A DNA stretch of 64,000 nt from Ramlibacter terrae. Its GTDB lineage: Bacteria > Pseudomonadota > Gammaproteobacteria > Burkholderiales > Burkholderiaceae_C. The translations under genes and the position numbers were made by a program. The stretch spans positions 4,588,001-4,652,000 of the forward strand of contig CP053418.1 in NCBI GenBank assembly GCA_013127575.1, written 5' to 3'. Below the pieces are notes generated by a model. The model searched no databases and was not told the origin of the DNA. It saw only the letters and a list, made by a program, of their open reading frames with translations. Positions 8,165 to 19,020 of this stretch are shown here, one piece after another; within the stretch, counting starts at the first letter, position 1, and each line of letters begins with the position of its first letter.

Positions 8165-11100
8165 TTGCCACCCACCATCGGCTCATAGTTCAAGGTGTAG
8201 GCATTGCGGAACAGGTCGATGCCCACCTTGCCCGCGTTCACACGGTTGGTCGTTGCGGGGAACTGCCCGTCCGGCGTGTAGAGGTCCAGCGCCAGCACGC
8301 CACCGCTGTCGCGGTCGCGCACCAGCACGTAGATGTACCCGGTGTGTTCCACGGCGAGATCGAGATAGTCGACCGCGGTGCGCGGCTTCAGCGCGAAGGC
8401 TGCGCTGGTGTTGCCGCCGAACAGCCGTGCGGCGCTGCCGCCGGTGTCGAGGGCCTGGATGCGGTTGTTCCCCTGCTCCAGCACCAGCACATGGCCAGCG
8501 GCGGTGACCGCCGCGCACACCGGGCCATCCAGCAGGCCTTCCCGCGACCCCGGGCTGGCCATCGTCTGCGCCATGTTGGCGGCGGCGTCGGCGTCGGCGA
8601 CCGGAACCGCCAGCGGTATCAGGACCTCCATCATGTTCTGCGCGGAATTGATGCTGACCAGCCGTCGATTGGTGCAGACCGGGGAATGCGTCGGAAGCGA
8701 AGTTGAAACGGCCTACCGACCGCCCGGAGACGGGCGCGTCGAACTGCGGCGGAGAATCGAGTCCCGTCATGCGGACTGGCGCACGATGTTGTCGCCACTG
8801 GCCGGGTCGATGTAGAAGCTGTTGCTGGTTGCGCTGGTGGGGTCGAACGCCAGTCGGGTGGTGCCGCTGAAGCCGCCCCGCGAGAACATGTAGCCGCGCT
8901 GTGGATCCGCGCGCGTGGAAACACTGGCGAACTGGTACAGCTGCCCCGAGTCGCCGGAGCCGAAGCCCTGCACCGTGCTGCTGGACGCCCGCCACGTGTA
9001 GCCCACCGCGGCGAAGGGCTCACACACGGTGATGCCTACCAGTTCGCACAGGTTGCCCGAGCCGGAGCCGCAGTTCGGCGAGGGCGCGGCGGGCGCCTGC
9101 GTGGTGTCGGTCCAGACATGGTTGCCGTTCGTGTCGAGCGCCAGCTTCTGCCGGTGCGCGTAGCGGGTGGCGGCGGTCAGCGCGACCAGGCTTTCCGTGA
9201 TCGTGAGGGCGGCCGTGGGCAACGTGTTGTCCACCGGGCCCGTGCTGCCGGCGCCGACCAGCGAGCTGTCGGCACCCATGAAAGCCGCGTTGACGATCAC
9301 CTTGCCGCCCGCCGGCAGGCCCGGGAAGGTGTACGTGAGGGCATCCTGCTGCTGCTGGGTGGACGACAGCGGCAACCATCCCGACTGCACGGGGGTCGCG
9401 TTGTCACAGGAGGCCGTCAACTGGTACTGCGTCGCGCTGGCCGGGAAGCCGCGGGTATCGGCGGGGTCGCGGTTCACCGTCACCGCGAGGTCGTGGGCCA
9501 GCTTGAAGTCGTAGACGTAGGTCCAAGGCGAACGCTGCACCTCCACGGCGGTCTGGGCGATCGGCGACCGAGATCAGCGAAGCGACCACCAGCAGCGCAT
9601 AACCCAACAGCGGTGTCTTGTCGACGACGGCGGCGCGCCCCACCACCGTCCTCAGTTTCGCGATGAAGAAGTCGATGCTGGTGCTGGCGGAGTTCTTGAG
9701 CAGCCTCGCCATCGCCGTCACCAGCACCGGCACGAGGTTCCCGAACATCTCCGGGCTCCCGAACTGCGACACCAGCCCGACGTCGACGAACAGGTCGACG
9801 AAAAACGAGGTCAACGTCGAGATCAGGATGGCCGACAGGCTGGAGATGTACTGCTGCAGCTCGGCAAAGCCCGTGGCGGCGCCCAGCGCCGAGGAAGAAG
9901 CTGGGTAGCGCCAGATCCAGCACCGCGGTCAGCACCATGCCGGGCCGCAGCGTATCGGGGTACGGCTTGGCGCCGGTGCCGAGGCCACTGGCGAGGATGC
10001 GGACCGAGGCAGCCATCTCCGGGATGGTGACGGTATAGCTCTGGGTGGTGTCGGCCTTGATCGGGATGCCGAATGCCAGCACTTGGGGCCCCAGGATGCC
10101 CGGGGAAGCCGGCGGCAATGCCGTTCAGGGGCGCCGACTTGAACTGTGCCGCGGTGTCCGCCGGCAGGGCCGAGATCGGGATGTCGTTGCCGGCGCCGTC
10201 CTGGTAGACCGCATAGATCGCGAGGTGGCGCACGTACCAGTTGTCCACCGTGAAGGTGACGCTGCGGCCGCTGCTGGTGGCGTTCTTGATGCGAAAGCCC
10301 CGGCTGTTGTGGTCGTTCGTCGCCTTGAACGTGACCCCGCCCGGGGCGGCGGCCAGCGGCCGCAGTGCTGACACGGACAGCGGCACGGCCGCCGCCGGAG
10401 TGCCTGTGTCGGCGTCGCGCGTGGTCCAGACCGGCCCCGGAAGTTCGCCGGCGGCGCGGCGGGGTCCACGCCGGTGACGTTGACGCCCAGTGTCGGGTCG
10501 GCCTTGATGCGCGGCATGATGCTGAGCAGCGCCTGCCCGACGGCGTTCTGGATGTTGCTGTCGAAGGTCTGGATGTAGACCACGTCCCCCTGCTCGTCCG
10601 GGGAGCGGCTGGCCGTTCTCGTCCAGGCTCGCCTGCTGGCTCATCCAGTCGTGGCCCTCTTCGATGATGGACAGCGCCAGCTGGAACGTGGCTGCGTCGG
10701 TGCAGATGATGTTCTGGTCGATGTAGTCGGGGTGGCGGCATCCGGGGACATGATCTCCGGGTGGCTGTGGATCAGGGAGACGGCGGTGTCGAAGGTGTCC
10801 TTGAAGTCGCCTGCCGTCGAGCAGAAGTTGGCGGCCCCCGCGGTCGCCACGGCCGCGGCCTGAAGCGACCCGCCGCAGGCCGCGACGAACCGGGCGCGCA
10901 GCGCGTCGGCGTCCTTGCCGCCGCAGGCGCCCTTGCGCAGCCCGGATGCCCGCACCGCGCGGGGAATGTGGGTGAACAGTCCCTGCAGGTGCCACTGGCC
11001 GGGCTGCGCGGGGTCGTAGCCGCGCACCATGCACATCTGGGGGCCGTCGGACAGCATCGGGATGCGCTCGGCCACGTGCGTGATCGCGTCGTCGGGCACC

Positions 11101-11402
11101 TGCACGTTGTTCCTGCGCGCCTGCGCCGGTGTTCGGGCGTGACCGCCACCAGCCGGTGCCGCACATCGCCCGCCATCACCACGTACTCCACCTGTGGGCG
11201 CGAGCGTCCCAGATTGAAGTAGTAGGTGCGCTCCTCCATCAGGCCGACCCCGGGGCTTCCGCCGGTGCGGCGCCGTCGTGGCCGCCGCCGCAGCCGGCCA
11301 GCCAGGGCGCCACGCCCGGGGCACGGCGGCGCCGAACAGCTGCAGGAAACGCCTGCGGGCGGCCTCCTCGGGCGACAGGATGGCACGCTTGTTCTTCTTC
11401 AT
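8122..11402 (-). CDS. Large Tat-exported lipoprotein of unknown function, C-terminal NHL-like region
   Basis: One reconstructed gene of about 1,090 residues. It starts MKKNKRAILS and has a twin-arginine motif (RRRFLQLFG) followed, after a frame break near 11320, by WLAGCGGG, a lipobox. A folded lipoprotein exported by Tat is therefore likely. Beyond it: a cysteine-containing region (CMVRGYDP, GACGG, NFCSTAGDF), a beta-rich region (VTFKATNDHNSRGF), a hydrophobic stretch (YISSLSAILISTLTSFFVD), a Cys-rich SPNCGSGSGNLCELVG part, and a C-terminal section (HVLVLEQGNNRIQALD...; YIYVLVRD) that resembles NHL/SMP-30 propeller blades. Breaks occur near 11320, 11130, 10735, 10600, 10440, 10105, 9890, 9820, 9555, 8765 and 8680. 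It overlaps the upstream lipoprotein gene. I recognise no family for the whole chain. Confidence 0.6.
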
Positions 11403-14088
11403 GGGCTCGCTCCGGGGTGAGGGTGGCGTTGGCGACTAGGACGTCGGGGCGCCACGGCGGCGGGCCGATCGGTTCGATGATGATGGGCGCGAGCGGCGGA
11501 TCGGCAATGAACTTGCCGGCCGGGAAACAGGTCATGTCGGTGACGACCGAGGCACCGGTGCTGCGCTCGCAACGCAGACGCCGGAGCCGGCACTGCAAGC
11601 GGAGCCGATCGCCGAAGCCACGGGAGCGCTCAGGGGAATATCAAACGGCAGGGCAGTAGGGCCGGTGTAGGCAACGAGAACGCAGATCGGCGCGGCCGCG
11701 GCCGCCCGGCACTTGGTGTTGCCGGCATCCGGCTGCGCGTAGCCGCGGAAAGCGGTATGGGCGGGGGACAGCACGGGCCGCCAGCAGCCCGCTTTGGTAT
11801 CGGTGGAGGCGCCGGTGAACACTGCGTTCGGATACACGGCGTTGTCGAAGGTCGCGCCCATGAGCAGCGCGCCGCTGAACACCACGCCCTTGCCGTTCTC
11901 GTCGGTCGTGAACACCGCGGAGTCGAAGGTCGCGCCGATCAGGATGGCATTGGAGAAATCCGGATACTTCGTGGCGCCACCGAAATCGGTCTTGGCGAGG
12001 TAGGCGCCCGCGAAGCTCGTCCCGGCGAGGGTGGCCCCCGCGGCGCCCGCGCACTCGATCGCCTTGGTCGAACCGCAGTTGGCAGGCGCGCAACTCCGCT
12101 TGTACGTGCCGAAAAAGCTGGCGTTGGTGAGGATCGCCGAACTCAGGTCGGCGCCGTTGAGGTTCACATTCGGCATGAAGGCGCCGGACAGGTCGGCTCC
12201 GCCGGCCGACAATGCCGCCGCCGTGCCCGGCGCTGGATCGAGCCTCGCCCCGCACATGTTGGCGCCACTGAGATTGGCGTTGCCCAGCTTCGCGCCCCGC
12301 AACGAGGCGCCGACCAGGTTGACATCGGAAAGGTTGCTCAGGGGCAGGTTGGCGCCATCCGGTTGGCGCCCGCGAAATCGGCCCCGGGCATCGCGGGCGC
12401 CCAGTGCCGCCGAACGTGAAGTCGAGGCCGGACAGGTTGCACTGCGGACAGCCGTCGCCCACGATCACCTCCGCCATGTCGTCGACGGCGACCGCGAAGG
12501 ACGCGGGGATGAACGGCACCGCGCCCGAGCCCCCGGGGCCGGGCAACCGGAGGCGTTGACGATGATGCCGTTGCCTTTCTGGACCTGCTGGGGAAAGACC
12601 GAGACGCGGGTGCGCTCCCCCAGCAGCATCGAGCCGGTGAAATTGCCCGGGGTGCCGCCCGAGGTGGCCGGGAGGTCGAAGTTGTCGACCACCATCGCGG
12701 CGCCGGTGCAATCGGTGCTGTTGAACAGCGCGAACTGCCCCGGTGCCAGCGTGCCGGCGCCTTCGGGCCGGTAGCGCAGCACGACGTTGAAGGCGGGAAT
12801 GTGGCCGAAATCGTCCCTGGGCGATGAGACGCAGCACCTCGGTGCCGATGCGGGGGCGAAGGTCATGCCCGGGAACGAGGTGCCGATGTACATCGCGACC
12901 GAGGTGCCGCCCCAGTCATGCATGGCGACCATCGGGGGTCGTCCTGGTCCCAGTCCCGGTCGTAATACTGGACGATCTGGTCGCCGCTGGCCGGGAAAGT
13001 CCCGGTGGAGTCTGGGGGACAGTCGACCGGGCGGCCCAGCAGCGAGGGGGTCTCCGGGCCCCCGCCCACGCGTTCGAAGAAGTTGTCGCCGTCGAAGAGG
13101 TTCTCGGGATATCTCCAGACGCCGGGACCGACGTCCGCCCCGTTCGCCTGCACGGGGCCGCCACGGCGGTCAGGCATTCGGTGCCCCGCAAGCCGATGCG
13201 CACGTTGGTCAGGAAGCCGCTGGAGACGTCCGCGCCCGAGTTCGACGGTTGCACCGCGAAAATGCCCGGGAATTCCGGCCCACTGTCCGCGGCGGCCTGC
13301 AGGCCAGGCTGCGTCTTCTGCACCTGCATTACCGCGGGCCCGGCCTTGGGGCGAACGAACACAGTGCGCGCGGGGCCGGTGCCGTCGTGGCGGTGCCGCA
13401 GCTGGTAATTGCCGGCGGTCGCCTCCCAGCGGATGCAGCCCGGCCGGCGCGGGTGCTGGCCAGTACCTTGCCGGCCGCATCGAGCAGCGCGATCTCGTCC
13501 TGGTTCCCCGTGTCGGCCGGCCGGCAGAACGAATAAGTCCGCCGCTCCAGCCGCAAGGGGACCACCTGCACTTGCGACGGACGGGCGTGCAAGGCCACGA
13601 CGGCCCGCGTGCGCCTGCAGGCGGGGGTTGTCGGTGAAGTCCTTGCCGGTGAGTGCCTGCGCACCCCGCAGCGGGCCCTGCAGCCGCCAGCGCCCGGCCC
13701 GGAGTTCGATGGCCACGTTCTGGAAGACCCGGTCGTGGAGGTGCATGCGCCGGACGGTGAGGGTGATCGCCGCTGCATGGCCCGCCAGCGCGGCGAGCGG
13801 CACCGCGGGCGTCAGCGTGGCATCGATGGCGCCGTGCCGCACGCGGACCTCGCGTCCGGAGAGCGCCCGGAAGGTACCGTCACTGCGCAACTGCAGGCGC
13901 ACATCCGCGTAGGAAACCTGGCCGGACCGCAGCAATGGCAGCTCGAGCACCTGCGTCGCCCCGAGCAGCCGCGCCACCGGCAACTGGGGCGGCGCGACGG
14001 TCGCAGCCTCGTCGTTGCCGCCACCGCCACAGGCCAGCAGCAAGGCCACGCCGACCAGCATCACCCATCGAAGCCTGCGTCGTGCCAT
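11399..14088 (-). CDS. Exported lipoprotein with pentapeptide repeats, function unknown
   Basis: About 895 residues after repair. The N-terminus MARRRLRWVMLVGVALLLACGGGG is a Sec signal with lipobox LLAC. The N-terminal third has a beta-rich segment (VRRMHLHDRVFQNVAIELR). A middle part carries GIFAVQPSNSGADVSSGF and an interlocking pair of Cys-containing segments (FNSTDCTGAAMVVDNF; CPQCNLSGLDF). From about 12420 down to 11830 there is a run of A(D/N)L/FxX pentapeptide repeats (GANLDGANLPLSNL; GAKLGNANLSGAN), a right-handed quadrilateral beta-helix. Breaks lie near 13570, 13440, 13160, 12940, 12830, 12530, 12400, 12360 and 11580. The precise C-terminus is uncertain: one frame ends in an ATGA overlap with the next gene, which I use here. 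Confidence 0.6.
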
Positions 14089-14189
14089 GAGCACCCCATC
14101 GTTACGAAAGTACTCAAATGTGAATCAAATCACGAATGAATGCAAAAGGTAACGATGACCGCCCGCTGGGAGGGCGGCGCGGCGGGCCG

Positions 14190-15319
14190 CTACAGCGCCC
14201 GCTGGATGATGATCTTCTGCACGTCCGATGTGCCTTCGTAGATCTGGCACACGCGCACGTCGCGCCAGATGCGCTCCACCGGAAAGTCGTTGACGTAGCC
14301 GTAGCCGCCCGGGGTCTGGATGGCGGCGCTGCAGACCTGTTCGGCCATCTCGCTGGCGAACAGCTTGGCCATGGCGGCCTCCTTCAGGCACGGCAGGCCC
14401 GCATCGCGCAGCGAAGCTGCATGCCAGATCAACTGGCGCGCCGCTTCCAGTTGCGTGGCGCAGTCGGCCAGCCGGAAACCCACTGCCTGGTGATTGATGA
14501 TCGCCGTGCCGAAGCTCGTCCGGTCCTTCGCGTACTGGATGGCGACTTCGAGCGCGCTGCGCGCCATGCCGACGCTTTGCGCGGCGATGCCGATGCGGCC
14601 GCCTTCGAGCGCCGACAGCGCGATGCGGTAGCCCTCGCCCTCCTCGCCGATCAGGTTCTCCGCCGGAATGCGGCAGTCCTCGAAGTTGATCTGCGCGGTG
14701 TCGCTCGAATGCTGGCCGACCTTGTCTTCCAGTCGCGCGACCACGTAGCCCGGCGTGTCGGTCGGCACCAGGAAGGCGCTCATGCCCTTCTTGCCGGCGC
14801 CCTTGTCGGTGACGGCGATGACGACGGCGAGATGCCCGTTCCTGCCGCTGGTGATGAACTGCTTGACACCGTTCAGCACGTAGCCTTCGCCGGTCTTCAC
14901 CGCGGTGGTCTTCAGGGCCGACGCGTCGCTGCCCACGTGCGGCTCGGTCAGGCAGAACACGCCGAGCAGCTCGCCCTGCGCCAGGCGCGTGAGCCACTTC
15001 TTCTTCTGCGCATCGTTGCCGTAGCGCATGAGGATCGCGTTGACCGGGCAGTTGGTCACGCTGATCGCGCGGTGCTGGTGCCGCCGTCGCCGGCGGCGAT
15101 CTCCTCCAGCACGAGCGCCAGCGTGAGGTAGTCGAGCCCGGCGCCGCCGTGTTCCTCCGGCACGCAGATGCCGTAGGCGCCGAGCGCCGCGAGGCCCTCG
15201 TGCGCCTCGCGGGGGAAGGTGTGCTCCTTGTCCCAGCGCGCGGCGTGCGGCCACAACTGCTCGCGGGCGAAGTCGCGCACCGCGTCGCGGATCATTTCCT
15301 GGTCTTGCGTCAGCAGCAT
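14190..15319 (-). CDS. Acyl-CoA dehydrogenase
   Basis: About 376 residues, normal for the family. FAD-dependent alpha,beta-dehydrogenation of an acyl-CoA passing electrons to ETF. Visible landmarks: FCLTEPHVGSDASALKTTA and QFITSGRNG (FAD/substrate loops), GMARSALEVAIQYAKDRTSFG, and near the C-terminus QIYEGTSDVQKIIIQ, whose Glu is the catalytic base position of short-chain and medium-chain enzymes. One break near 15073. It is the last gene of the long minus-strand catabolic chain and starts 16 bases after the peptidase stop. Chain-length preference cannot be read; SCAD/butyryl-type is most likely. Confidence 0.88.
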
Positions 15320-15334
15320 GGCCTTGCCTTCGTC

Positions 15335-16676
15335 CTACTTGCCCTGCCCGAGGTCCATCATCATGCGCGCCGCCGGTAGAGGCGGCGCGGAATGGCGTCG
15401 GTCAGCACGTATTCGGCCTGGTTGCTGTGGTAGCCGAAGCCGGGCAGGCCGAGGCTCTCGATGGTGGGCTTGCCGCCCAGCGCGGCATAGGCGGCATCGG
15501 TGCCGCCGCCGGTGCGCTCGATCACTTCGAGCTGGCCGCCGACCTCCCGGTAGATCGCGGTCGCCTTGTCAACGAGGACCTTGCCGCCCGCGCCCGCGTT
15601 GAAGGCCGGCCGGCCGCGCGTGATGTTGATCTGCACTTCCGACTTGGGCAGCCGCTTCTTCTGCGCGTCCTGCTGCAGCTTCCGCATCGCCGCGTCGAAA
15701 TCCTCGTTGCGGGCATAGCGCACGTCGGCGTTGACCACCGCTTCGTCCGGGATGATGTTCGACACCGTGCCCGCCTTGGCGACTGTCCAGTTGAAGCGCA
15801 GGCCGCTCGCCTTGTCGTCGATGCCCCGGGTCCGCAGGATCAGGTCGGCGGCCTCGGTGAGGGCGTTGACGCCCTGCTCCGGCGCCGCGCCGGCGTGCGA
15901 TGCAAGCCCCTTCACGCGCGCCTCGACATAGGCGATGCCCGAGGTGCCGAGCGTGAGGTTCTCGCGGGTGGCGCTGGTCGGCTCGAAGGACAGCACGTAG
16001 TCGGCCTGCGCGGCCAGTTGCTGGATCAGGTCGCGCGAGCCGAACGATCCCTTCTCCTCGTCGGTGTTGAACAGCACGACGACTTCGCCATAGCCCGGAA
16101 GCCGCGCGCCTGCAGCAGCTTGAGCGCGTGCAGGATGACGGCGATGCCGGCCTTGTCGTCGGCGATGCCGGGCCCGTAGGCGCGGTTGCCCTCGACGCGG
16201 AACGGCGCCTTGGCGAGCGTGCCCTTTTCATAGACGGTGTCCATGTGCGCCAGCAGCAGCAGGCGCTTGCCGCCGGTGCCGCGCAGGCGGCCCACCAGGT
16301 TGTCGCCGACGCGGCCATCCACCGCCTTGTGGCGGGTGACGGTGGCGCCCAGCGCCTTGAGTTCCGCTTCGAGCAACTGCCCCATCGCGGCCATGCCGGC
16401 GGCGTCGCCGGTGCCGGTCTCGATGTTCACCAGGCTTTCGAGCGTCTTGAGCAGCGGCGCTTGTGCCGCGGTCGCGGCCGCCAGCAGTTGCGCGTCGGCG
16501 GGCGCAGCGGGCGCCGGCACGGCCGCAGCGGCGGCGGGCTGGACGTCCACCTTCGCGGTCGGCGGGGCGGCGCAGGCGCTCACAGGGGCGGCGGCGGCCA
16601 GCGCGCCGCATCGGAAAGGGAACGAAGACTGAGTGGTCAAGAAAAAACTCCGCGATGCCAAGAGAGAACGGATCAC
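15335..16676 (-). CDS. M20 family metallopeptidase (glutamate carboxypeptidase-like), exported
   Basis: About 446 residues. Zn-dependent exopeptidase with LLAHMDTVY (first metal His/Asp), GPGIADDKAGIAV (bridging Asp), FNTDEEKGSFGS (catalytic Glu and metal Glu) and GLPGFGYHSNQAEYV (last His), with the dimerisation domain between. The N-terminal CGALAAAAPVSACAAPP is hydrophobic and may be a Sec signal with lipobox-like VSAC, so periplasmic action is plausible. Start is taken as GTG 16676 because it overlaps the SDR stop as GTGA. Breaks near 16096 and 15374 both fit CCWGG; the second restores an ending MMMDLGQGK. Carboxypeptidase G2 type (folate or glutamate release) is the nearest family. Confidence 0.8.
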
Positions 16677-17341
16677 CAGCCCTTGAACCGGCGTCCGTCG
16701 TAGTTGAGGAAGGCGCCCTTGTGCCGGGCCGTCACGCCGTCGAGCGAGCGGCGCATCCAGGTCACGCTCTGCTCCGGCGTCATCGGCGCCCCGGGCCCGC
16801 CCATGTCGGTCTGCACCCAGCCGGGGCTGATGGCGACCATCACAGCGCGCGGATAGTCCTGCTGCGCCGCCTTCACCACCATGTTCAGCGCCGTCTTGCT
16901 GACGCGGTAGGTCCAGCCGAAGCTGGAGTCGGTGCCGCCCATGTAGGCCATCTGGCTGCTGAGGAAGGCGAAGCGGCCGCCGGCGGCTTCGACCAGCGGC
17001 GCCACCTGCGGGATCGCCTGCATGGCGCCCAGCACGTTGGTGCGCATCACGCGATCGAACTCGTCCTGCGCCGGCGGCTGCGTGGCGCCGGCGGTGCTGT
17101 ACACGCCGGCGACGTAGAGCGAGACGTCGAACTTCTCGCCATCGAGCTGCCAGCCCAGGCCGCTGACGCTGGCCGGATCGGCGACGTCGACGCGCAGCGC
17201 CTTGGCGCCCATCGCCTCGATGCGCTTCATGCCCGCGTCGTCGCGCGCGGTGGCGATCACGCGATCGCCGTACTCCCGGTACTGCCGCACGAACTCGAGC
17301 CCGATGCCCCGGGAGGCACCGATCACGAGGACGTTCTTCAG
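16673..17341 (-). CDS. Short-chain dehydrogenase/reductase (C-factor-like)
   Basis: About 222 residues. Rossmann NAD(P)-binding motif GASRGIG at the N-terminus, then LYVAGVYS, the active-site serine in AFLSSQMAY and the YRVSK catalytic Tyr/Lys, ending GRRFKGW. The short length and GASRGIGLEFV resemble CsgA/C-factor and related SDRs. No ATG or good GTG precedes the first beta strand: the only placement that keeps strand 1 starts at CTG 17341, forming a CTGA overlap with the thiolase stop. That start is unusual and could reflect a base error. Substrate unknown; the neighbours suggest acyl or keto intermediates. Confidence 0.75.
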   Translation of the reverse strand: MKNVLVIGASRGIGLEFVRQYREYGDRVIATARDDAGMKRIEAMGAKALRVDVADPASVSGLGWQLDGEKFDVSLYVAGVYSTAGATQPPAQDEFDRVMRTNVLGAMQAIPQVAPLVEAAGGRFAFLSSQMAYMGGTDSSFGWTYRVSKTALNMVVKAAQQDYPRAVMVAISPGWVQTDMGGPGAPMTPEQSVTWMRRSLDGVTARHKGAFLNYDGRRFKGW

Positions 17342-18516
17342 ACCAGCTCCAGCGCCACGGCGGTGCCTTCGCCGCCGCCGATGCACAGGGTCGCGATGCC
17401 GCGCTTGCCGCCGCGCGCCTTGAGCGCGTTGATCAGCGTGACCATGATGCGGGCGCCCGACGCGCCGATCGGGTGGCCCAGCGCGCAGGCGCCGCCGTTG
17501 ACGTTGAGGATGTCGTGCGAGACCTTGAGTTCTTCCATCAGCGCCATCGGCACCACGGCGAAGGCCTCGTTGACTTCCCACAGGTCAACGTCGGACACCT
17601 TCCAGCCGGTCTTGGCCAGCAGCTTCTGCGTGGCGCCGACGGGGGCGGTGGTGAACCACTCGGGCTCCTGCGCATGCATCGCGTGGCCGACCGGGCGCGC
17701 CAGCGGCTTGCAGCCCAGGCGCTTGGCGGTGCTCTCGGTCATCATCACCAGCGCCGCGGCGCCGTCGTTGATCGAGGAGCTGGAAGCGGCGGTGATCGTG
17801 CCGTCCTTCTTGAAGGCGGGGCGCAGCGTGGCGATCTTGTCCAGCTTCACCTTGCCCGGGCCTTCGTCGATGCTGATCACGCGCTCGCCGGCGCGGTCCT
17901 TCACCGTCACCGGCGTGATCTCGGCGGCGAAGGCGCCGGTCTCGGTCGCCTTCTTGGCGCGCTGCACCGAGGCGGTGGCGAAGGCGTCCTGCGCTTCACG
18001 CGAGAACTTGTACTGGCCGCGCAGTCCTCGCCGAAGGTGCCCATCGAGCGGCCGGCCTCGTACGCGTCTTTCCGGCCGTCGAGCATCATGTGGTCGTAGA
18101 TCTTGTCGTGGCCCATGCGGTAGCCGCCGCGGCCCTTGAGCATCAGGTAGGGCGCGTTGGTCATGCTCTCCATGCCGCCCGCGACCATGATCTCGTGGGT
18201 GCCCGCCAGCAGCATGTCGTGCGCGAACATCGCGGCCTTCATGCCGGAGCCGCACATCTTCGACAGCGTGACGGCGCCGCTGCTCTTGGGCAGCCCGCCC
18301 TTGAAGGCCGCCTGGCGCGCCGGGGCCCGGCCCCGGCCGGCCATCAGGCAGTTGCCGAACAGCACTTCGCCGACGGCGTCCCCGGGGATGCCGGCGCGTT
18401 CGACGGCGGCGCGGATGGCGGCGCCGCCCGGTCGTGGGCCGCGAGCGCGCTGAAGTCGCCACGAAACCGCCCATGGGGGTGCGGGCGGCGCCGACGATGA
18501 CGATGGATTCGGACAT
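17338..18516 (-). CDS. Acetyl-CoA acetyltransferase (thiolase)
   Basis: About 393 residues, normal for the family. Thiolase II fold with the nucleophilic Cys in KMCGSGMKA, NEAFAVVP, GGACALGHPIGASGAR (catalytic His) and TLCIGGGEG (second Cys). It condenses or cleaves acetoacetyl-CoA, the last step for leucine and butanoate routes or the first for polyhydroxyalkanoate. Breaks near 18460, 18430 and 18028; restoring them gives the expected GDFSALAAHDLGGAAI. Start ATG 18516 lies 20 bases after the small membrane protein gene. The stop overlaps the SDR start. Confidence 0.9.
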   Translation of the reverse strand: MSESIVIVGAARTPMGGFVATSARSRPTTGRRRHPRRRRTRRHPRGRRRRSAVRQLPDGRPGPGPGAPGGLQGRAAQEQRRRHAVEDVRLRHEGRDVRARHAAGGHPRDHGRGRHGEHDQRALPDAQGPRRLPHGPRQDLRPHDARRPERRVRGRPLDGHLRRGLRGQYKFSREAQDAFATASVQRAKKATETGAFAAEITPVTVKDRAGERVISIDEGPGKVKLDKIATLRPAFKKDGTITAASSSSINDGAAALVMMTESTAKRLGCKPLARPVGHAMHAQEPEWFTTAPVGATQKLLAKTGWKVSDVDLWEVNEAFAVVPMALMEELKVSHDILNVNGGACALGHPIGASGARIMVTLINALKARGGKRGIATLCIGGGEGTAVALELV

Positions 18517-18535
18517 GGTGTGCACTCCTCAGGTA

Positions 18536-19020
18536 TCAAGTAGCGGAAAGGAAGATGGCGCCGCGCTCCTCGGCGGCGATACGGCGGATGTAGTCGACGA
18601 ACTCGGGGTCTTCGCCCCGCAGCAGCAAGGGCAGCGCGTTGTGGAAATCCTCGCGCCGGCACCATTCGCGCATGTAGTCGTCCCAGCTGTTCCAGCGGCG
18701 CCGCTCGGTCTCGCCCATGTCGGGCTTGAAGGGCGACGGTAGGCGCGCTCGAACAGCGAGATCAGCATGTCGAAGATGACCAGCATGCGCTCGCGCTGCT
18801 CGGGTGTGGGATCCGCCAGCGGCTCCTTGGTTCGCAGCTGCAGGTCGGAGTGGTCCAGCACCACTTTCAGGAAATCATTGTAGGCATCGGAGAGCAGCTG
18901 GTACTGCTCCTCCTCCTCGTTGTCGCGCTCCTTGCGCTGCTCCCGAGCGAAGAACAGGATGGCCACCGGCAGGCCGAGCGCCGTCACGACGTAGCTGGCG
19001 AGTTCCCACGCGTCACGCAT
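18536..19020 (-). CDS. Small conserved single-span membrane protein, unknown function
   Basis: About 161 residues. One N-terminal membrane segment ([19 protein letters not shown]) is followed by a charged coil ([16 protein letters not shown]) and a helical cytoplasmic part with [25 protein letters not shown] and, after a break near 18740, [16 protein letters not shown] and a C-terminal [11 protein letters not shown] do not recognise a named family. It overlaps aceK by eight bases, so it is probably co-translated with the isocitrate dehydrogenase kinase/phosphatase. The acidic-basic coil after the membrane span suggests an anchor for a cytoplasmic partner, which is inference only. Confidence 0.65.

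Noticed and set aside
14150..14190. GC-rich hairpin (CCGCCC...GGGCGG) after the acyl-CoA dehydrogenase gene as a terminator
   Set aside because: No T tract follows on the minus strand, and high GC makes such stems common.
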